From assembly GCA_963719285.1 (NCBI GenBank), contig CAVRBO010000001.1:1302001-1366000 (forward strand): a DNA stretch of 64,000 bases, given 5' to 3'. Position 1 is the first letter of the stretch; the number at the start of each line of letters is the position of its first letter. The stretch is from C-114 sp963719285 (GTDB lineage Bacteria > Chloroflexota > Limnocylindria > Limnocylindrales > CSP1-4). Positions 15,993-22,414 of the stretch are shown piece after piece. The translations under genes were made by a program, and so were the position numbers. Under the pieces are notes generated by a model. It was not told where the DNA came from. It did not search any database and saw only the letters and a list, made by a program, of their open reading frames with translations.

Positions 15993-16871
15993 TCAGGGCA
16001 GGACCGAGCGGGCGATGAGCGCGCTCACGATCGCCACGCTGACGCTCGCCAGCGTGCCCAGGAGGTAGTACTCGGCGAACCCGCGGTCGTCGAGCTGCTT
16101 GAACCGGGCGAGCGTCTTCGCCGCGACGACGAACCCGACCGCCGCCTCCGCCCCGATGATGACGAACGTGACGATGAGGAGGCGCTCCAGGACGCCGATC
16201 GCCTCGCCGACCCGGGCCGGTGACCCGGTCGTTGGCGGATCCACCCGCGGATCGAAGCCCACGACCGCGCGCGGCCGGACGAGCTGGGCCACGAACAGCG
16301 ACCCGCCCCGGACGTTGACGATGAGCAGGTTGACGACGACGACCGAGACCAGGATGACCTGATGGACGACCGCCGGATCCCAGACCGGGCCGTTGGCGAA
16401 CCGCGTCGCGCCGTCGATCCAGATCTGGGTCAGCGGCGCGTCGAACAGGAACAACGCCCACGCCCACACCATCACGACGACATGGACCACCTGGTCCAGG
16501 ATGAACAGTGCCGCCGGCTTGGCGGTCCAGGCGAAGCCCAGGGCCTCGGCCGGGGTCGAGCCCGCGTGGGCGGCCTGGGCCTCGGCCAGCGCGTTGGCCT
16601 CGACCCGCCGGGTCCAGACGATCTTCGAGCGGTCGATGATCGCGTGGCCGAAGGTCACCACCACGAGGAACGCCAGCCCCGGAGCGCCGAACGCCACGAC
16701 GACCGGGATCAGGCAGATGCCGACGCCCAGGACATGCTTGCCAAGGCCGCGCCAGGCGCGCCGGCCCGTGCCGAACTTCTCGGTCGCGATCCGGTCCGTC
16801 TGGATGACGAAGTCCGACACGAGGTGGGCGAACACGAGCAGGGCGAGGGTGAGGGTCGGGTCGGCGGTCAT
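15993..16871 (-). CDS. DUF3307 membrane protein, partner of SatD
   Basis: A 292-residue polytopic membrane protein. The N-terminal DUF3307 region contains the typical HLVSDFVIQT (15-24), a GHAIID-like helix and FILDQVVHV, where His/Asp residues recur inside helices. After it come two further helix pairs and a hydrophilic insert at about 205-225. ATG 16871 overlaps the stop of the SatD gene by four bases, an association seen in other genomes. Biochemical function is unknown; the buried His/Asp residues suggest metal binding or a membrane enzyme (inference). Confidence 0.85.
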   Translation of the reverse strand: MTADPTLTLALLVFAHLVSDFVIQTDRIATEKFGTGRRAWRGLGKHVLGVGICLIPVVVAFGAPGLAFLVVVTFGHAIIDRSKIVWTRRVEANALAEAQAAHAGSTPAEALGFAWTAKPAALFILDQVVHVVVMVWAWALFLFDAPLTQIWIDGATRFANGPVWDPAVVHQVILVSVVVVNLLIVNVRGGSLFVAQLVRPRAVVGFDPRVDPPTTGSPARVGEAIGVLERLLIVTFVIIGAEAAVGFVVAAKTLARFKQLDDRGFAEYYLLGTLASVSVAIVSALIARSVLP

Positions 16872-17572
16872 CGGGCCCTTTCGGTGGCTTGGGCAGTGGG
16901 CGGCGATTCCTCGAGGGCGAGCCGTGCTGCGCCCATGATGCCTCGTAGCGCATCCAGAAGTCGGTCGATGGAGCGGATGTGCCCGCGCGCGTGGGCGACG
17001 CTGATCGTCGCCCGGCTCACGCCGAGCGCGTCGGCGACATCCGCCTGGCGGAGATCCTCGATGAGCATCAGCCGGGCGATCCGCGCCTGGCTCGGGGTCA
17101 GTTCGGCGAGGAGCTCGGCGAGGAGCGGCGCCAGATCGCCCAGGAGCCGGTCCGCACCAGGTTCGCCGGTCGAGATGACGATCCCCTCGCGATGAGTCTT
17201 CGCCGCCGTGAGCCCGTCGCGAGCCCGGATGAAGGCCTCACCGGCCCGTTCCGTGGCCGGCCCCGTCCCGGGCGCGACCTCGCCGAGCGCGATCGACCAG
17301 CGCATCGGCCGGGCGTCCTCGTGGAGCGCGCCAAGGAGCACCGCCCGGAACGGATCGGCGGTCGTCGTGAGCAGGCCCTGGAGCTCGTCGCCCTGGGTGA
17401 AGCCGAAGCTCGCGATCCGGTCGGTCGGTGGATAGGCCCCTTCCAGCGCGCCACACAGGACGCGCAGCCAGCGCGACGACCCCTCGGGGTCCCGCCGCGA
17501 GCGGACGACATCGCCGAACAGGACGATCGCTCGACCGGCGACCGGGACGGGCACGGATCTCGGCGTGGGCAC
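16868..17572 (-). CDS. SatD family protein with C-terminal helix-turn-helix
   Basis: A 234-residue protein. The N-terminal half (about 12-125) matches the SatD family, with ILFGDVVRSRR and TQGDELQGLL (GDE motif) resembling a nucleotidyl-cyclase-like or nucleotide-binding fold. The C-terminal half (about 160-210) is a helix-turn-helix of the sigma-70 region 4 / LuxR kind. This architecture suggests a ligand-sensing transcription factor that probably regulates its own operon through the tandem repeats directly upstream. GTG 17572 sits six bases after a good -10 element. The DUF3307 gene follows with a four-base overlap. Confidence 0.83.
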   Translation of the reverse strand: MPTPRSVPVPVAGRAIVLFGDVVRSRRDPEGSSRWLRVLCGALEGAYPPTDRIASFGFTQGDELQGLLTTTADPFRAVLLGALHEDARPMRWSIALGEVAPGTGPATERAGEAFIRARDGLTAAKTHREGIVISTGEPGADRLLGDLAPLLAELLAELTPSQARIARLMLIEDLRQADVADALGVSRATISVAHARGHIRSIDRLLDALRGIMGAARLALEESPPTAQATERAR

Positions 17573-17578
17573 TTCGAC

Positions 17579-17638
17579 AGGCTAACTGTGATGCGGATAG
17601 CCGTCAAGAGCTAAGTGACATCGGGATAGCCGTCAGAG
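17579..17638 (-). promoter_or_regulatory. satD promoter inside 29-bp tandem repeats
   Basis: On the minus strand TTGACG (17607-17602), a 17-base spacer and TAGCCT (17584-17579) form a strong promoter ending six bases before GTG 17572. The promoter lies in one 29-bp unit (17581-17609). A second unit (17610-17638) repeats it with CTGACG and TAGCTC, and a third partial GCTATCC unit starts at 17639. Each unit carries an inverted pair RGCTA/TAGCC. These look like tandem operators overlapping the promoter. Confidence 0.7.
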
Positions 17639-17698
17639 GCTATCCGGGCAGCGCTCAGATGCGGCCTCGCTCCGGCCGGGCGCTCCGGCCGGGCGCTC

Positions 17699-18067
17699 CT
17701 ACCGGCCCCGGTCGGCCGTGCGCTCGGCGACCCGGACCTCGACGACCCGGCGGACCAACGCCATCGGGATCGGCCGGCTGGCCGGGAAGCGGATCGTCCC
17801 CCGGCCGGCGAGGTACGGCGTCAGCTCGTCCCCGAGCGCCGCGACGACCACCTCGCTCGCCGGGAAGAGGCTGTAGTGGTTCTTGTAGGCCCCGTACGAC
17901 AGGAGGAACCGGCCGTCCGTGCCTCGGAGCGCGGGCATGTCGTAGGCGATCGTCTCGGTCGTCCCGGGCGCGGCCGCGTTGACGGTCCGTCTGAGCTCCT
18001 CAACGGCCGTGCGCTTCTCGTCGGGCAGTGCGGCGATGTACTCGTCGACAGACGCGAATGACGCCAC
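17699..18067 (-). CDS. DUF1801 (YdhG-like) protein
   Basis: A 122-residue soluble protein of the DUF1801 / YdhG family. Family marks are the opening SVDEYIAALP segment, ETIAYDMPAL in the middle and a C-terminal IRFPASRPIP segment followed by basic residues. Members include a proposed iron chaperone (Fra/YdhG), but the biochemical role is not established. GTG 18067 is preceded by GGAAGGAGAGA. Cytoplasmic and apparently monocistronic. Confidence 0.85.
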   Translation of the reverse strand: MASFASVDEYIAALPDEKRTAVEELRRTVNAAAPGTTETIAYDMPALRGTDGRFLLSYGAYKNHYSLFPASEVVVAALGDELTPYLAGRGTIRFPASRPIPMALVRRVVEVRVAERTADRGR

Positions 18068-18127
18068 GGGCTCTCTCCTTCCGGCGACCGGCTCCGGCCA
18101 TCATCCCACGCCCGCCGCGGCGTCCCG

Positions 18128-18466
18128 TCAGCCCGATCCGCAGACGAGCACCCATCCCGTGAACGGCTCGATGCACAGCAACATCGCCGACCGATAGCCC
18201 TGCCCGTTCGGGCCCGGCTCCTTCACGTCGCCGTCGATGCTCACGCCCCAGAACGGAGGGATCAGCGGGATCGCGCCCGTGATCTCGACGTTCGCGACGC
18301 TGGCTCCGGCACCGTGGGCGGCATCGAAGTACGCCCGCGCCACCATCGGCGCCCGCAGCGCACCGAGGACCAGCCAGCCGACCAACAGGACCAGCGGTAC
18401 CAGGCACCCTCGGCGCGTTCGGCGCGACGTCGGTTCACTAGCTCGGTTTCCGGTCGATCCGCTCAT
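18128..18466 (-). CDS. Small hypothetical protein with one membrane helix
   Basis: A 112-residue protein not recognised as any family. A basic N-terminus (about 1-18) precedes one hydrophobic helix (LVPLVLLVGWLVLGAL), and the remaining 75 residues would lie outside the membrane. Three late cysteines, one near the C-terminal end, could form a disulfide. ATG 18466 has GTGGAGG just upstream. It lies 48 bases after the next unknown membrane-anchored protein on the same strand, so the two may form one transcription unit. Confidence 0.55.
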   Translation of the reverse strand: MSGSTGNRASEPTSRRTRRGCLVPLVLLVGWLVLGALRAPMVARAYFDAAHGAGASVANVEITGAIPLIPPFWGVSIDGDVKEPGPNGQGYRSAMLLCIEPFTGWVLVCGSG

Positions 18467-18514
18467 CGTCCTCCACTGGCGACTCCACACCCCGGTCCTT
18501 CGGGCGGACGCTGG

Positions 18515-19087
18515 TCACGGGCAGCCCGCGACGCACGACATACTGAAGTCGTCGACGCGCCACTGCCCCGCTTCTCGCATGAGCGTGACATCCATATCCC
18601 AGGTCGAGTCGAGACGATACGTCGTCGCCTGGTGGCGGCGAACCACCCATTCCACCTCGCGGAGGCTGATGGTCGCCCGGTCTCCCAGGATCGCGGCCGT
18701 GTGCCAGTCGATCGACGAGATCCCACCGGCCATGTCCCAATCGCTCGTTCCGATCAGGTCGACGGCATTCCTGATCATCGGTAGATAGCGGGCCTGGAGC
18801 GGGGTCGTGAAATAGCGGGCGAAGTCGGCCGTGATCCGAGCCTCCATGGCGACGACCATCGATGTCGGCCGAGGCCCGCCGGCATAGTCGGCCGGAGGCA
18901 GATCGTCGAAGTAGAGCGTGCGCAGGCCCCCCTGGGTCGCGTCGCGGATAGCGACGACGGTCGGATCGAGCGGGTACCCGACGCGAAGCAGGAGCCAGGA
19001 CGCGAAACCGATCGCCGCGACCAAGAGTACGGACACGCCTGCCGCACGACGCAGACCCGGGCGGTTCGTGGTCATGAGCGCCTTCAT
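18515..19087 (-). CDS. Hypothetical membrane-anchored extracytoplasmic protein
   Basis: A 190-residue protein: a basic N-terminus, one hydrophobic helix (about 16-36), then a roughly 150-residue extracytoplasmic domain with many Trp/Tyr/Asp and two C-terminal cysteines (CVAGC). The alternating pattern (TYRLDSTWDMDVTLMREAGQ) suggests an NTF2-like or beta-rich domain, but I do not recognise it. It is followed by the small membrane protein at 18128. Codon use is ordinary for the window. Confidence 0.6.
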   Translation of the reverse strand: MKALMTTNRPGLRRAAGVSVLLVAAIGFASWLLLRVGYPLDPTVVAIRDATQGGLRTLYFDDLPPADYAGGPRPTSMVVAMEARITADFARYFTTPLQARYLPMIRNAVDLIGTSDWDMAGGISSIDWHTAAILGDRATISLREVEWVVRRHQATTYRLDSTWDMDVTLMREAGQWRVDDFSMSCVAGCP

Positions 19088-19189
19088 CGGAGCTCAGACT
19101 CGTTGCCGTGACCCGATGTTGCAAAGGGCTCCGTGCGTCCGGTCCGTGAGACGACGCGGTAGAGTGGCAACGGCTGCTCCGAACCAACG

Positions 19190-19765
19190 ATGAGAGATGC
19201 GATGACTCAACGCACGAAGGAAGCGACGATCCGCTTCGAAGCCCCGTTGTCCACGATCGACGCCGCGACGGTATTGCGATTGCCCATGGCAGCGAGCAAG
19301 AACCTGCCCTCGCGCGGTCAGGTGGCCGTCCACGGGACGATCAACGGCACCGGATTCCAGACCGTCCTCGAGCCGGACGGGGCGTTCGGACACTGGATGA
19401 GGGTCGCCGACGGACTGCAACAGGCCGCCGGCATCAGGGCAGGCGAAACGGCGACGCTCGACATCGCCGTGACCAAGGACTGGCCAGAGCCGATCGTTCC
19501 GGAGGATCTCGCGACGGCTCTCGCATCTGCCCCGCGGAAGATCCGGGACCTGTGGAGCGAGATCACCCCGATGGCGCGCTGGGAATGGGTGCGCTGGGTC
19601 AATGCCACGAAGAACCCTGACACGCGCGAACGACGCGTCGACGTGAGCATCTCGAAGATGGAGAACGGGAAGAGGCGGCCCTGCTGTTTCGACCTCTCCG
19701 CCTGCACCGACCCGGACCTGTCGAGGAGCGGCAAGCTCCTCGAGTCGGTGGGCGACCGCCCCTGA
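19190..19765 (+). CDS. DUF1905 / YdeI-OmpD-associated protein
   Basis: A 191-residue soluble protein. The N-terminal part (about 8-100) is a DUF1905 beta-rich domain (RFEAPLSTIDAATVLRLP, then VHGTINGTGFQT). The C-terminal part is the YdeI/OmpD-associated (OmdA) domain with WVRWVNATKNPDTRERRVD. Family members are linked to tolerance of cationic peptides in some bacteria, but the mechanism is unknown. ATG 19190 is used; ATG 19202 is an equally possible start. A TAGAGT hexamer at 19158-19163 could be its -10. Confidence 0.8.
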   Translation: MRDAMTQRTKEATIRFEAPLSTIDAATVLRLPMAASKNLPSRGQVAVHGTINGTGFQTVLEPDGAFGHWMRVADGLQQAAGIRAGETATLDIAVTKDWPEPIVPEDLATALASAPRKIRDLWSEITPMARWEWVRWVNATKNPDTRERRVDVSISKMENGKRRPCCFDLSACTDPDLSRSGKLLESVGDRP

Positions 19766-19846
19766 TCGACGATCCGGCGGGCGGGTTGCGGACCCCGCCG
19801 GTGACGTGCCACGAGGCTCCGCGACGCTGATCTCGCCCGTTTGCGT

Positions 19847-21397
19847 TCAGCCGCGGATGCCCAGGCCCTCGAGGATGTCCATCAGCTGGCGGCGGTGCTC
19901 CATCGTGCTGAAGTCGAGGAGCGGATGCGGGGCGAGCAGGTGCTCGACTGTTCGGCCGGCCTTGCGCGAGTAGATCGCCGGATAGATCGCGCCGGTCCCG
20001 TCCCCCTCGATCGTGAGCGCCAATCCGTCCGGGCCGCCGTCGTCCAGGAAGGTCGTCAGCGGGACGATGCCCTCGTCGCGGATGCCGTCCTCGGGTGAGG
20101 CGGTGACGACCCGGGCGAGGTAGGCCCGCTGGTGGTAGATCTCGGGCCCGCCCGCGAGCTCGTCCAGGCAGAACGGCAGGACATCGCCGGCCGCCAGCGA
20201 AGGCCGTTCCGGCGCGACGCCGAACGCCGTGGTCGCCAGGCGACGGGCGAGGACCCGGCCGTTGTAGCGATGGCCGTGGACCGCCCCGCTGTTCGGCGGG
20301 ATGCCGTGCTTCTTGAGGCCCGGCGAACCCTGCGTGATGGTCCCCGCGAAGTGGATCCCGGGCACGGTCGTGCTCTCCCACCACGGCGTCATCGTCGGCA
20401 GCTTGCTCTGGCCGAACGTCGTCAGCCCCAGGTCGGGCAGGTCGCGCAGGGGCGTCACGAAGCCGGTCGCCGCGATGACCTCGTCGACCTCGAACGACAG
20501 CGCGGCGCCATTGTCGCTCCGGTGGAGGTGGACCCGGAACGCGTCGCCGGAACGCTCGATCCGGTCGAGTGCCGCGTCCAGGATCGACACGCCCCCGCCC
20601 AGGTTGTGGTCCTCGAACGGCTGAACGTAGCGCGCACGCACGCCCACGAGGGAGTGGGTATTGACCGACAGCTTCGCCGGCGACGGGGAGGCGAGGATGA
20701 TCCGGCTCGCCCACTGGAGGAGGCCCGAGGCGAGCTCGAAGCCGCTGTTCTGCTTGCCCACGATGAACAGCCGCTTGTCGGCGTACGTCTCCGCCGGTCG
20801 CGTGTCGGCGTAGTGCGCGACGAGGTCCATGCCCGGGGCGTCGGGCCGCCACGGCTCGGCCACCCCGACCGCGAAGACCGCCGCCCGGCAGCGGTACTCG
20901 CCGTCCGAGGTGACGAGGACGAACCGCTCGCCGTCGGGACCGTCCTCGCGACGCGTCGACTCCCAGCGGCAGCCGTAGCGGACCCGGATCCCCGCCCGCT
21001 CGGCGAAGGCCGACAGATTCGCCTCCATCTCGGGGCGTGCCGGGAACTCGGACGTGCCGTCCATGAAGCCCACCTGGATGGCGCGCAGGGCGGGGTCCTC
21101 CGACAGCAGGGAGTTCCAGTCGTAGCGCTCGTAGGCCCGGGTGTCGCGACGCGCCGGCGCATACGGCTTGGTCCACGACAGCAGGCGCTGGAAGAACGGC
21201 CAGCGCCGGAACATCCCGCCGGGCGACGGGTCGGCCGAGACGACGGCGTGATCGACCCCCAGGCGGCCGAGCGCGTACGAGAGCTGCAGCGCGCCGGGAC
21301 CGCTGCCGACGACGACGACCGGGTACTCGCCGGGCGGGAACGGCCGCGCCGAGGCGGACCCCGAGTCCCGGACCGACGCATCGGAGGGATGGGCCAC
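19847..21397 (-). CDS. FAD/NAD(P)-binding oxidoreductase (flavin monooxygenase-like)
   Basis: A 516-residue flavoprotein. An N-terminal FAD site VVGSGPGALQ lies at about 25-34; a second dinucleotide-binding segment (FIVGKQNSGFEL) sits near 195; ATGF in the middle is the hallmark of the flavin-containing monooxygenase/pyridine nucleotide-disulfide class. The C-terminal 120 residues after the HFAGTITQG segment are unusual. GTG 21397 is five bases after the stop of the cNMP-binding gene, so the two are cotranscribed. The pairing suggests a redox enzyme or sensor controlled by, or acting with, the cyclic-nucleotide receptor. Substrate unknown. Confidence 0.8.
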   Translation of the reverse strand: MAHPSDASVRDSGSASARPFPPGEYPVVVVGSGPGALQLSYALGRLGVDHAVVSADPSPGGMFRRWPFFQRLLSWTKPYAPARRDTRAYERYDWNSLLSEDPALRAIQVGFMDGTSEFPARPEMEANLSAFAERAGIRVRYGCRWESTRREDGPDGERFVLVTSDGEYRCRAAVFAVGVAEPWRPDAPGMDLVAHYADTRPAETYADKRLFIVGKQNSGFELASGLLQWASRIILASPSPAKLSVNTHSLVGVRARYVQPFEDHNLGGGVSILDAALDRIERSGDAFRVHLHRSDNGAALSFEVDEVIAATGFVTPLRDLPDLGLTTFGQSKLPTMTPWWESTTVPGIHFAGTITQGSPGLKKHGIPPNSGAVHGHRYNGRVLARRLATTAFGVAPERPSLAAGDVLPFCLDELAGGPEIYHQRAYLARVVTASPEDGIRDEGIVPLTTFLDDGGPDGLALTIEGDGTGAIYPAIYSRKAGRTVEHLLAPHPLLDFSTMEHRRQLMDILEGLGIRG

Positions 21398-21402
21398 CGA
21401 GG

Positions 21403-21825
21403 CTAGCTCCGCCAGCGGTTCGCGTTGCGGAGGCGGCGCGCCTGGGCCTGGAGCATCCGGTACATCACCTTTGGGTGCGTGACCAGGAACTCCGCGACGG
21501 CCGGCCCGGACAGGACGAGGCAGCGCATCGACCGGATGGCCACGACGTCCGCGACGGGCGGCTCGCCGAGGAGGATCGACACTTCCCCGAAGAACTCGCC
21601 CCGGCCGAGGGTGGCGCGCTGCTGGCCGTCGACGATGATGGCGGCATCCCCGTCCAGGATGATGTAGAACGCCGAGCCCGTGAGCCCCTGGCGGATGATC
21701 CGCTCGCCCTCCGGATAGACCGCCTCGTCGAAGGTGTGGGCCACCTGCTGCAGCTCGGCGCTCGAGAGCTCGCCGAACAGCGCGAAGCTGGCCAGGGTGT
21801 CCGCGATCTCCTGCTGGGTGGCCAT
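21403..21825 (-). CDS. Cyclic nucleotide-binding domain protein
   Basis: A 140-residue single-domain CRP/PKA-type cNMP-binding protein without a DNA-binding domain. The phosphate-binding cassette is recognisable as GEFFGEVSILLGEPPVADVVA with the conserved Gly-Glu, although the usual Arg that contacts the cyclic phosphate is not evident (ALA/VAD instead of RSA). That may mean altered or lost ligand binding. ATG 21825 follows GCAGGAGGAGCG. It is followed closely by the flavoprotein gene and is divergent from a second cNMP-binding gene. Confidence 0.85.
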   Translation of the reverse strand: MATQQEIADTLASFALFGELSSAELQQVAHTFDEAVYPEGERIIRQGLTGSAFYIILDGDAAIIVDGQQRATLGRGEFFGEVSILLGEPPVADVVAIRSMRCLVLSGPAVAEFLVTHPKVMYRMLQAQARRLRNANRWRS

Positions 21826-21902
21826 CGCTCCTCCTGCGCGCCAGAACCGTCGGCGCGTGCCATCGTATACGCTGGGCACGACTCCCGAGCGAAGGTGCCG
21901 GA

Positions 21903-21928
21903 GTGACCCGGCGGGGTGACCCGGCGGG
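21903..21928 (+). repeat. 13-bp tandem duplication between divergent cNMP-binding genes
   Basis: GTGACCCGGCGGG occurs twice head to tail in the 143-bp divergent promoter region. It may be recent slippage or a doubled operator. Confidence 0.6.
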
Positions 21929-21968
21929 GTGTCTCGGCGCACGACGGCGACCAGAGGGCACCGGACGG

Positions 21969-22400
21969 ATGGCAGGACTCAGCCAGGAAGCGCGGATCTC
22001 GCTCCTGCGTCAGGTCGGGCTCTTCGAGGGCGTGACCGACGACGGGCTCGCCGCAGTGGCCGCGAGATCCACCGAGATCGCCTTCGAGGAGGGCCGGACG
22101 ATCGTCCGCCAGGGCGAGGTGGGGACGGGCTTCTTCCTCATCGCGGAGGGCCGGGCGCGGGTGGTCCGGGACGGCCGGCCGATCGCCGAGCTCGGTCCGG
22201 GGCAGTTCTTCGGGGAGCTGTCGCTGCTCGACCAGCAGCCGCGGATCGCGAACGTCGTCGCCGAGACTCACGTGGACTGCCTCGCCCTGGCATCGTGGGA
22301 CTTCGAGTCGATCCTGTCGCTCCAGCCCGGCGTCGCGCTGGCGATCCTGCGCGGCGTCGCTCGCCGCCTGCGGGCCGTGAGCGAAGAGCACTCCCACTGA
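21969..22400 (+). CDS. Cyclic nucleotide-binding domain protein
   Basis: A 143-residue single cNMP-binding domain, with the cassette GQFFGELSLLDQQPRIANVVA. The conserved Gly-Glu is present; the cassette Arg is at a slightly shifted position (QPRIAN), so cyclic-nucleotide binding is more plausible here than in its divergent neighbour. ATG 21969 starts the homology. It ends 14 bases before the cyclase gene, implying an operon in which a receptor and a possible cyclic-nucleotide synthase are co-expressed. Confidence 0.85.
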   Translation: MAGLSQEARISLLRQVGLFEGVTDDGLAAVAARSTEIAFEEGRTIVRQGEVGTGFFLIAEGRARVVRDGRPIAELGPGQFFGELSLLDQQPRIANVVAETHVDCLALASWDFESILSLQPGVALAILRGVARRLRAVSEEHSH

Positions 22401-22414
22401 GCTCGTTCACCGCG

